A stretch of DNA of 7,705 bases from Bacteroidales bacterium. GTDB lineage: Bacteria; Bacteroidota; Bacteroidia; Bacteroidales; SMBSF77. Each line of letters starts with the position of its first letter. Position 1 is the stretch's first letter. The stretch is taken from NCBI GenBank assembly GCA_021106655.1, contig JAIOTT010000086.1, positions 1 to 7,705 on the forward strand, in the 5' to 3' direction. A program made the translations under genes and the position numbers. A model generated the notes under the pieces. That model ran no database searches. It was given only the letters and a program-made list of their open reading frames with translations, and was not told where the DNA came from. Positions 1 to 5,484 of this stretch are shown here, piece by piece.

Positions 1-457
1 TGAACAATGCAACACATTCCGGTCCATGCTCAATTGCAATTTTTTTCAGCTTCGCGGCAATATATTCAAAAGCTTCATCCCATGAAGCTTCCCTATAAAC
101 CTGCTTGCCTCCTTCGGAAGTACGAATAAGTGGGGTTTTGAGTCTATCCTCATCATAAAACATACCTACTCCTCCTGTTCCTCTGGGGCAAAACCGTCCA
201 TTACAATGCTGATCTTCATCGTTCCCAATAATTTTTATGATCTTCCCATTGTCATCTTTATGTACCCAGCCGGCACATTTCCAGAAACAGATTTCACAAT
301 AGGTTGGTGTTCTTGAGGACTTGATATCCGAAGAGGAAGAAAGAATTTTTCTTTCAACCGGGCCAGCTCCTTTCAGATACTTAATTGATGAGCCTGCCAA
401 CATTAATCCTCCTGCCCCTATTGCTGATATCTTAATAAACTGTCTTCTTGTTTTCAT
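1..457 (-). CDS. Molybdopterin oxidoreductase, PsrA/PhsA-like catalytic subunit (N-terminal part, runs off the left edge)
   Basis: This is the first 152 codons of a CISM/DMSO-reductase-superfamily molybdoenzyme, read from the ATG at 457-455. Residues 3-9 (TRRQFIK) match the Tat twin-arginine consensus and precede a short hydrophobic stretch (about 10-25), so the folded enzyme is probably exported to the periplasm. A [4Fe-4S] site follows: Cys54, Cys57, Cys61 and, after a 28-residue gap, Cys90 in CPRG. The arginine after the fourth cysteine fills the electron-transfer Lys/Arg position of this superfamily. The CEICFWKC and RGTGGVGMFYDEDRLKTPLIR-like segments most resemble polysulfide, thiosulfate or tetrathionate reductase catalytic subunits as I remember them. 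The substrate cannot be fixed because the active-site region, including the Mo ligand, lies outside the window. It sits 147 bases downstream of the mobB-like stop on the same strand, consistent with being a client of the cofactor genes beside it. Confidence 0.88.
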   Translation of the reverse strand, partial: MKTRRQFIKISAIGAGGLMLAGSSIKYLKGAGPVERKILSSSSDIKSSRTPTYCEICFWKCAGWVHKDDNGKIIKIIGNDEDQHCNGRFCPRGTGGVGMFYDEDRLKTPLIRTSEGGKQVYREASWDEAFEYIAAKLKKIAIEHGPECVALF

Positions 458-515
458 TCAATAAAAATTACAAGATCATTTACATCTAATACTTAACATA
501 TATATATTACAATAT

Positions 516-533
516 ATTTTCGGCTGCGAAAAT
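516..533 (-). promoter_or_regulatory. Hairpin in the leader of the PsrA/PhsA-like gene
   Basis: A perfect 7-bp inverted repeat (ATTTTCG / CGAAAAT) encloses a 4-base loop, 59 bases upstream of the oxidoreductase start. It stands out in an otherwise plain AT-rich gap. On the minus strand it is followed by ATATATT rather than a U-run, so it does not look like an intrinsic terminator. It may be a leader hairpin, an mRNA-processing site between mobB and the oxidoreductase, or a protein-binding palindrome. Its role is unknown. Confidence 0.45.
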
Positions 534-554
534 AAACAAATAATTAGTAAATTG

Positions 555-599
555 ACTAAAGTTTGATATTTATTTTTAGGAAATTATTAACTAAAGTTT
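555..599. repeat. Pair of 10-bp direct repeats (ACTAAAGTTT)
   Basis: ACTAAAGTTT occurs exactly at 555-564 and again at 590-599, 35 bp start to start, in the 147-base gap between the mobB-like stop and the oxidoreductase start. Two exact 10-mers this close, upstream of a likely anaerobically expressed enzyme, could be regulator-binding half-sites. In AT-rich sequence, chance is also possible. Confidence 0.4.
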
Positions 600-604
600 C
601 ACCC

Positions 605-1153
605 TTAGTTGTTTTTTAATCCCCACCCATCTTTGGTATAAACAATACAATCCTTATCAGGGTCAAAGTTATGTCCGTCATAGTGAATTATCATATCTGC
701 AAGTGGTTGGAGTCGTTCAGCCTTCTTCTTTACTTTTGTTTTTTCAGGATGGTTTACAATTAAAAATAATCCGGGGTCATAAACTTGGCGGAGCCAGCCG
801 GATTCACACACAACAACAGAATTAAAGTCAATAAATCTTTTAGTATATGGCAAAACTTTCTCGAGAAAAATATCATTTACCTGCAGATAGAAAGATTTAG
901 TTGCGCCGGCTTTTAACATCCTTGAGCTGTCTTTGTTTGAGTCAATACTGAATTCTTCAATAAGAGCAAAATTGCATGAATTAATTAAAAACTTCGAATC
1001 GGATCCAGTGTCACTATGGATATGAGGAGAGATTTTTAAGCTTATTATATCAATATCCTTTGAGTACTTATTGATTATTTCGCATGCAAGTGTTGTTTTA
1101 CCGACATTACGTCCATTACCTGCAACTATTAGTAGATTTGAAAAATGCTTCAT
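605..1153 (-). CDS. mobB: MobB-like P-loop GTPase/NTPase of molybdopterin guanine dinucleotide synthesis
   Basis: A 182-residue single-domain P-loop protein, near the usual size of MobB (about 170-180). Residues 8-24 form the beta strand and phosphate-binding loop, with the core GNGRNVGKTT at 12-21 and Lys19-Thr20 as the nucleotide-binding pair. The loop has N13 where the first glycine of GxxxxGKT is expected. DSSRMLKAGA at 75-84 corresponds to the MobB segment usually written DSxRHxxAGA. VVVCES at 113-118 takes the place of the VLVEG strand carrying an acidic residue. MobB binds GTP, associates with MobA and helps conversion of Mo-molybdopterin to its MGD form. It starts 12 bases after the transporter stop, so the two are almost certainly co-transcribed, and it precedes a molybdoenzyme gene. 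The sequence is divergent, so a related P-loop accessory protein cannot be excluded. Confidence 0.72.
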   Translation of the reverse strand: MKHFSNLLIVAGNGRNVGKTTLACEIINKYSKDIDIISLKISPHIHSDTGSDSKFLINSCNFALIEEFSIDSNKDSSRMLKAGATKSFYLQVNDIFLEKVLPYTKRFIDFNSVVVCESGWLRQVYDPGLFLIVNHPEKTKVKKKAERLQPLADMIIHYDGHNFDPDKDCIVYTKDGWGLKNN

Positions 1154-1165
1154 CTACCAAAATTA

Positions 1166-1888
1166 CTAAAAAACCAATAACTTTATACTTGCTAGAAACA
1201 TAGCTGCAGCAAGGATATATTTTAGTGTTTTTGTTGAAAATTTCATACTTCCACTATATGAACCCGCTAATCCGCCCAAAATGCCCATTATTATCCACAA
1301 ATAAATATGTGGTTCAAGGTTAATACCAGTAGTAATAATGCCTGCAAGTCCGGAGGCCGAGTTCAGCAGAATAAACAAAGCTGAAACTGCAGCAGCTGTT
1401 TTGATCTTTGCCCAATTAAACAATATTAAAATAGGTGTAAGGATAATTCCTCCACCAATTCCTATCATACCCGAAAAAAAGCCAAGCATCATTCCAATAA
1501 TAAGGCCTAACAGAAAATGTGGCTGATTTGTTGATTTGGGTTCATGATGTTTTACAACTATCCGTAATACAGCAATAATTAATAAAATACCCAGTATTAT
1601 CTTATAAAGATCTGGATCCAAATTAATTTTTGCACCTAGAAATGCTAAAGGAATTGAACCGAGAATAAAGGGAAACAACACTTTCCATTTAAAATAACCA
1701 TTTCTTTGATATAAATAAAAGGATATCCCTGCAACAAAAAGGTTCAATGTAAGAGCTGAAGCCTTCATATATATAGTGCTTATACCAAAAATTGCCATCA
1801 ATGCAAGGTAACCTGACGCACCTCCATGTCCTATTGAAGAAAACAAAAAGGCAACAATAAGTATTAATATGGGTAATAAGTATTCCAT
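1166..1888 (-). CDS. TauE/SafE (TSUP) family anion transporter
   Basis: A 240-residue very hydrophobic protein with about eight predicted membrane segments in two homologous halves. The halves are marked by related glycine-rich motifs: SSIGHGGASGYLAL near residues 17-30 and SGMIGIGGGIILTPIL near 139-154, the hallmark of the TSUP superfamily. A charged central loop (about 112-122, VKHHEPKSTN) separates them. Characterised relatives move sulfite, sulfoacetate, sulfolactate or related sulfur anions across the inner membrane. The specificity here is not readable from sequence. The ATG at 1888 is preferred because hydrophobic sequence begins at once and no in-frame alternative is better. It follows a structured RNA leader with a terminator-like hairpin, and its stop lies 12 bases before mobB. 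Between MobA and MobB, and upstream of a PsrA/PhsA-like reductase, it may export sulfite or thiosulfate, or carry another anion tied to cofactor supply. Confidence 0.88.
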   Translation of the reverse strand: MEYLLPILILIVAFLFSSIGHGGASGYLALMAIFGISTIYMKASALTLNLFVAGISFYLYQRNGYFKWKVLFPFILGSIPLAFLGAKINLDPDLYKIILGILLIIAVLRIVVKHHEPKSTNQPHFLLGLIIGMMLGFFSGMIGIGGGIILTPILILFNWAKIKTAAAVSALFILLNSASGLAGIITTGINLEPHIYLWIIMGILGGLAGSYSGSMKFSTKTLKYILAAAMFLASIKLLVF

Positions 1889-1890
1889 TT

Positions 1891-1927
1891 AATAAAAAAA
1901 CCTTCAGCCTGAATAAGAAAGAAGGTT
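1891..1927 (-). terminator. Intrinsic terminator-like hairpin immediately before the TSUP transporter ATG
   Basis: Reading the minus strand, AACCTTC (1927-1921) pairs perfectly with GAAGGTT (1905-1899) around a 15-base loop and runs into a U-rich tail (seven consecutive T, then ATT) ending at 1891. The transporter start codon is 1888-1886. A terminator this close to a start codon, in a leader rather than after a gene, is typical of attenuation or riboswitch expression platforms. The same helix could also mask the translation start. Confidence 0.65.
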
Positions 1928-1928
1928 A

Positions 1929-2073
1929 ATTCACAATGTGAAACACAAAAAAACCAACTTTCTCCTTTCCAATTCAAGAATAATTCTATCGGGAGGCTAT
2001 GAAGTTTCCATCAAAACCCATCGGCTTATTATCTCTTAGATACACCCTTAGAAATAATAGCTCGGAGAAATTA
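1929..2073 (-). ncRNA. Structured 5' leader, candidate riboswitch aptamer (molybdenum/tungsten cofactor class suspected, unproven)
   Basis: On the minus strand a closing helix pairs TTTCTCC (2070-2064) with GGAGAAA (1965-1959). Inside it, arm one pairs 2061-2050 with 2036-2024: 12 bp including one U-G pair and one bulged A, with a 13-base loop GGGTGT-rich at 2049-2037. Arm two, 2019-1994, is about 9 bp including two G-U pairs, interrupted by two U-U mismatches and capped by a GAAA tetraloop at 2008-2005. A short AGAA/TTCT hairpin follows at 1987-1977. A 13-bp palindrome TTCACAATGTGAA lies at 1930-1942, between this domain and the terminator. The leader starts just after a promoter element. 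Known riboswitches near mob/moa genes sense Moco or Tuco and are also multi-stem. I could not align this sequence to that consensus from memory, so the class is a context-based guess. Confidence 0.6.
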
Positions 2074-2078
2074 TTTAT

Positions 2079-2106
2079 GCAAAAATAAAAATAATTTTGA
2101 AACAAA
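2079..2106 (-). promoter_or_regulatory. Bacteroidota-type promoter for the structured leader and transporter
   Basis: The minus strand reads TATTTTTGC at 2087-2079, an exact match to the Bacteroidota -7 element TAnnTTTG. A TTTG lies upstream at 2106-2103, but the 15-base spacing is shorter than the usual roughly 19-20. A start about 6 bases downstream of the -7 element would fall near 2073, directly before the first base of the closing RNA helix at 2070. That agreement supports both calls. Confidence 0.5.
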
Positions 2107-2136
2107 AAATCATTTTCAAATCCTCAAATTTTCAAA

Positions 2137-2742
2137 TTATCTTGATTCTCTTTGTCTCATAATCTTTCTCATATCGCTCTCATCATTCACATTAAGGAAC
2201 AAGTCATCACTAAAAAAATCAATAGATTTGTTGATTGGAACAGATTTGGTTCCTATGTGCTTAGATAGTTCTTGTATCTTATAATTCTTCATCATAATAA
2301 ACCTTTTCAGAATTCCAGCAAGGTCTTTATGATAACAGGCATGTAGAGGCTCAGGAAGTTGATCATAATTAACTGCAACTATGTGTTGAAATTCGTCTTT
2401 CCATAATAATATTTGCTCATAAACTTCTTTTTTTATAAATGGCGTATCCACCGGTATAATAAGATTATGTTCGTTTTTAGATTTGATCAAACATGAATAT
2501 ATTCCACCTATTGGTCCTGTACCGGGAGTTTCATCAACAACGGTTCTATACCCAAGACTATCATAGCTTTGGGTATTTGTACTGATTAGTATTTCATCAC
2601 AGAGTTCTGACATTACACTAATCGCAATCTCAATAAAATATTTATTACCGAGTTTCATAAAAGCTTTATCCTTCCCCATTCTTCTGCTAATACCTCCGGT
2701 AAGTATTATACCGCTGATGCTAGATTTTGTATTTATATCCAT
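2137..2742 (-). CDS. mobA: Molybdenum cofactor guanylyltransferase MobA
   Basis: A 201-residue Rossmann-like nucleotidyltransferase, normal length for MobA. It transfers GMP from GTP to Mo-molybdopterin to make the guanine dinucleotide cofactor in the cytoplasm. The N-terminal GTP-binding signature is at 12-28 (IILTGGISRRMGKDKAF), a slight variant of LAGGxSxRMGxDK. GTGPIGGI at 74-81 matches the family GPLAGI segment, VDTPFI at 98-103 holds the conserved Asp99 that binds metal, PEPLHACYH at 130-138 matches the PL.ALY region, and FLNVNDESDM at 182-191 matches the C-terminal F.N.NTPED motif. It is the first gene of the leftward block and is divergent from dnaA. The next gene starts 248 bases after its stop, with a separate promoter, so the downstream genes can be controlled independently. 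Confidence 0.93.
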   Translation of the reverse strand: MDINTKSSISGIILTGGISRRMGKDKAFMKLGNKYFIEIAISVMSELCDEILISTNTQSYDSLGYRTVVDETPGTGPIGGIYSCLIKSKNEHNLIIPVDTPFIKKEVYEQILLWKDEFQHIVAVNYDQLPEPLHACYHKDLAGILKRFIMMKNYKIQELSKHIGTKSVPINKSIDFFSDDLFLNVNDESDMRKIMRQRESR

Positions 2743-3174
2743 ATTGAATAGGTTTCAAGTTTATAGTTTTGGTTTTGATTGCCACTACCGCTGCTGCTTT
2801 TTAGTTTCGGGTTTCAGGATTTTTTTTAACCGGGTACTGAGCTTATCAGAAGTATGTCGAACTGCAGATTTCAAGTTAATTTAGTTTCAGTCAAAAAAAA
2901 ATCTAATTTATAGTATTTCCAAATTATAATTTAATTACTTTTATAAAAAATTATGAAATATTAATATTCAGAAAATTTCTAGTTTTAATTTAATTTTCAT
3001 AATGTTAACGGGTGTATTGGACTATAATAAAATTATCTGACGATTTTATCAAAAAAATTTGTTTTTTTTGAAGAGATCAATTCCTTTCACTTACTACTTC
3101 TTTTAAAAATATTATACAAAAAAAACTCCAGGGATTCTGTAAGTAAAAATAAGAATAACAGGGGTTTAAGGGAA

Positions 3175-3200
3175 ATTTTGGCATGTTTTTGTGCTAAAAT
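3175..3200. promoter_or_regulatory. Hairpin in the dnaA upstream region
   Basis: ATTTTGGCA (3175-3183) pairs with TGCTAAAAT (3192-3200), nine pairs including one G-U, around an 8-base loop. It lies about 200 bases before the dnaA start and is the strongest stem-loop in the 658-base gap. It is not followed by a T-run on either strand, so it is probably not an intrinsic terminator. Whether it lies within the dnaA transcript is unknown. Confidence 0.35.
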
Positions 3201-3335
3201 ATACAATAAAAATAATTCAAAGTCAAGTAATAAAATATTTTTTTTTAAACTTTTTTCTATCTTAATTTGTTGGCAAAAATACTGCCTTTTACTTTTAAAA
3301 TAAACTAAAATAAAACCTGGCCATGTAAGTATCTG

Positions 3336-3371
3336 GTTTAGGAGAAATTAAGAATATAGATATAATATTTG
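3336..3371 (+). promoter_or_regulatory. Candidate dnaA promoter
   Basis: TATAATATTTG at 3361-3371 overlays a canonical TATAAT hexamer on a near match to the Bacteroidota -7 element (AATATTTG against TAnnTTTG). A weak TTTA lies about 21 bases upstream at 3337-3340. The predicted start would fall roughly 20-25 bases before the dnaA ATG. AT-rich surroundings make such matches easy to obtain, so this is tentative. Confidence 0.28.
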
Positions 3372-3400
3372 TAAAAACACTTAGCACATTTTGTTAGGGG

Positions 3401-4837
3401 ATGGGAAAAAATCACATTGAAATTTGGGAGGATTGTCTTAAAGTAATCAGTGATAATATCAATTATCAAAGTTACAAAACATGGTTCACACCTATTAAGC
3501 CTTTGAAACTGGAGAACAGTATTTTGACAATTCAGGTTCCCAGTCAGTTTTTTTATGAATGGTTAGAAGAACATTATATTAATCTTTTAAAAAAGACTAT
3601 AAAAAAAGAGCTTGGTCCTAATGGCAGGCTAGAATACAGTATGGTAATTGATAGTGCTGTTAATACGAATAAACCTTATACAATTAAAGTTCCGACAACC
3701 AACAAAAACGCAACAAAAAACCCTTCTGTTTCGATGCCTATTGATATAAATAATGGTTCTTCTAAAGACATTCCAAACCCATTTGTGATCCCTGGGTTAA
3801 AAAAGATAAAAGTTCAATCACAATTGATAGATGCCTATTCATTTGAAAATTTTATTGAAGGTGACTGTAACCGTCTTGCCAGATCTGCCGGCTTTGCAGT
3901 AGCAAGCAAACCAGGTAAAACTGCTTTCAATCCTTTATTATTATATAGTAATGTCGGGCTTGGAAAAACTCATCTTGCCCATGCTATAGGGATTCAATCA
4001 AAAATCAATTTCCCTGAAAAGACTGTTTTATATGTTTCAACCGAACAATTCCTGCACCAGTTTATCGATTCTGTAAGAAATAACAATCAAAATGATTTTG
4101 TTCATTTTTACAAAATGATAGATGTGCTTATTATTGATGATATTCAGTTCCTTTCCGGCAAAGAAAAAACACAAAGTATTTTCTTCCATATTTTTAACCA
4201 TTTACACCAGACAGGGAAACAGTTAATAATTACTTCTGATAAGCCACCTGTGGAAATGATTGGAATGGAAACAAGGTTGCTCTCTAGATTTAAGTGGGGG
4301 CTCGCTGCTGATCTTCAAGCACCTGACCTCGAAACACGCATTGCAATACTCCATAAAAGATTATACAACGACGGCATTGAGATGCCACCTGAAGTTATAG
4401 AGTACCTTGCCTACAGCATTACTACAAATGTCAGAGAACTGGAAGGCGCACTTATATCAATCCTCGCGCAGTCATCACTCAATAAAAAAGCCATTACTCT
4501 TGACCTTGCAAAACAAATGATTGATAAATTCGTCAAAAACACATCAAGGGAAATATCGATCGATTATATACAAAAAGTCGTTTGTGATTATTTTAACTTG
4601 CCTCTCGATCTCATTAATTCCAAAACCAGGAAACGTGAAATTGTTCAGGCACGTCAACTTGCTATGTTTTTCTCCAAAAAACATACAAAATCATCACTTG
4701 CAACTATTGGACTTCACTGTGGGAATAAAGACCATGCAACCGTATTACATGCTTGCCGAACAGTAAATAACCTGGTTGAAACAGATAAACAATTCAGAGT
4801 TTATGTTGAAGACCTTGAGAAAAAAATCAAAATATAA
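3401..4837 (+). CDS. dnaA: Chromosomal replication initiator protein DnaA
   Basis: A 478-residue full-length DnaA, which binds DnaA boxes as an ATP-bound oligomer and melts the origin. Domain I (about 1-85) has the WEDCLKVI..Y.TWF.P pattern used to recruit helicase loader or helicase. Domain II (about 86-140) is a low-complexity linker. The AAA+ domain III begins near YSFENFIEG (146). It has Walker A at 183-190 (SNVGLGKT, Lys189), Walker B LIIDDIQF at 243-250 (Asp246-Asp247), sensor I around ITSDKPP 277-283, the box VII arginine finger R296 in SRFKWGL, and sensor II R345 in NVRELEGA. Domain IV carries the DNA-binding signature GNKDHATVLHAC at 441-452. The first two Walker A positions, normally GG or GD, are SN here. 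The ATG at 3401 gives the expected N-terminus. Genes downstream are separated by 171 bases. Confidence 0.98.
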   Translation: MGKNHIEIWEDCLKVISDNINYQSYKTWFTPIKPLKLENSILTIQVPSQFFYEWLEEHYINLLKKTIKKELGPNGRLEYSMVIDSAVNTNKPYTIKVPTTNKNATKNPSVSMPIDINNGSSKDIPNPFVIPGLKKIKVQSQLIDAYSFENFIEGDCNRLARSAGFAVASKPGKTAFNPLLLYSNVGLGKTHLAHAIGIQSKINFPEKTVLYVSTEQFLHQFIDSVRNNNQNDFVHFYKMIDVLIIDDIQFLSGKEKTQSIFFHIFNHLHQTGKQLIITSDKPPVEMIGMETRLLSRFKWGLAADLQAPDLETRIAILHKRLYNDGIEMPPEVIEYLAYSITTNVRELEGALISILAQSSLNKKAITLDLAKQMIDKFVKNTSREISIDYIQKVVCDYFNLPLDLINSKTRKREIVQARQLAMFFSKKHTKSSLATIGLHCGNKDHATVLHACRTVNNLVETDKQFRVYVEDLEKKIKI

Positions 4838-4922
4838 TTTTCGTATTATTGTGAATTCACTCTCTGCAGATTTTTCCTAATCCGGATTTTTTATTGCTTT
4901 TTTTTGCCTTCCATAGTGATTG

Positions 4923-4949
4923 TTTGCAAAATTTTCCTTATATTGCAAA
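4923..4949. repeat. Spaced inverted repeat TTTGCAA-N13-TTGCAAA upstream of the phosphatase gene
   Basis: Exact 7-bp arms at 4923-4929 and 4943-4949 lie about 60-85 bases before the phosphatase ATG. Each arm also contains the palindrome TTGCAA, so the two copies are 20 bp apart, about two helical turns on the same DNA face. That suggests an operator for a dimeric regulator, or a weak promoter region (TTTG followed by TATATTGC). It is not followed by a U-run and is not a terminator. Confidence 0.35.
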
Positions 4950-5008
4950 TTAAATGTATTACATAGGAAAAAGATTTTTAAAATTATGAGAAATTAAAAC
5001 ATTTATTG

Positions 5009-5473
5009 ATGAAAATTTTAATGGTCTGTATAGGGAATATGTTAAGATCTCCGATGGCTGCCGGAATTCTTAAAGACAAATTAAATAAAAGAAACATTAA
5101 AAATATTGAAGTCCATTCAGCCGGCTTCGAATCGCATCATATAAATCATCCTGCTGATATCAGGGCAATTGAACTTTCAAAAACTCATGGTATTGATATT
5201 ACTGACCATATTATGCGTATGTTTTCGGCCAGTGACTTTGAGATATATGATAAAATATATGTTATGGATTCCGGTGCATATCATGATACAATATATTTTG
5301 CAAGAAATAATGAGGACATAAAAAAAGTTGATTTTCTTACTAATGTTATTTATCCTGGCAAAAACCAGGCAATCCCCGACCCATATCATTGTGCAATAGC
5401 AACACTTCACAAAGTCTATATCCTTTTAAACAAAACCTGTGATAGCCTGGTAAACGATTTGGCCAAACCATAA
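5009..5473 (+). CDS. Low-molecular-weight protein tyrosine phosphatase family protein
   Basis: A 154-residue protein of the expected size (about 150-160) for cytosolic LMW-PTP, which removes phosphate from phosphotyrosine through a cysteinyl-phosphate intermediate. The N-terminal P-loop CIGNMLRS (7-14) has the nucleophile Cys7 and Arg13 in the CX5RS arrangement, and the general acid is Asp124 in IPDPYHCA (122-129). SAGF at 37-40 also fits the family. The second P-loop cysteine found in many members (VCLGNICRS) is leucine here (Leu12), so the reversible disulfide protecting the active site cannot form. I chose the ATG at 5009; a TTG one codon upstream is in frame but unnecessary. The next gene begins 11 bases after the stop. 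An LMW-PTP beside dnaA is an arrangement I recall from other Bacteroidota. The substrate is unknown, and arsenate reductase activity is less likely. Confidence 0.9.
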   Translation: MKILMVCIGNMLRSPMAAGILKDKLNKRNIKNIEVHSAGFESHHINHPADIRAIELSKTHGIDITDHIMRMFSASDFEIYDKIYVMDSGAYHDTIYFARNNEDIKKVDFLTNVIYPGKNQAIPDPYHCAIATLHKVYILLNKTCDSLVNDLAKP

Positions 5474-5484
5474 CACAAGCGAAA

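Larger units (their letters stand above)
2743..3400. other. AT-rich intergenic region between divergent mobA and dnaA
   Basis: No open reading frame of credible length or coding character is present on either strand. The region is very AT-rich and contains two exact 12-bp palindromes (AAATTATAATTT at 2921-2932 and AATATTAATATT at 2957-2968), a 7-bp inverted repeat (GAAAATT 2971-2977 / AATTTTC 2992-2998) and one stronger hairpin at 3175-3200. I searched for DnaA boxes (TTATNCACA and its complement) by eye and found none within one mismatch. It must contain promoters for mobA and dnaA. An origin function is possible from position alone but is not supported by boxes. Confidence 0.6.

Noticed and set aside
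1930..1942. CRP/FNR-type operator (TTCACAATGTGAA)
   Set aside because: The half-sites are in the opposite order to TGTGA-N6-TCACA and have only one central base. It is more likely part of the RNA leader fold.
1929..2073. TPP, SAM, cobalamin or c-di-GMP riboswitch
   Set aside because: The hallmark sequences I know for these classes (for example the TPP CUGAGA plus ACCUGAUCUGG pair, or the cobalamin GCCACUG box) are absent.
2743..3400. Replication origin next to dnaA
   Set aside because: No TTATNCACA-type DnaA box was found within one mismatch on either strand, and dnaA is not always next to oriC. AT-richness alone is not enough.
4851..4888. Intrinsic terminator after dnaA (palindromes GTGAATTCAC and AATCCGGATT followed by T-runs)
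   Set aside because: Both palindromes leave only about three pairs once a loop is allowed, and no longer stem precedes the T-runs. Read-through into the phosphatase operon cannot be ruled out.
5006..5008. TTG as the phosphatase start
   Set aside because: An ATG follows immediately at 5009 and gives the standard family N-terminus (MKILMVC).
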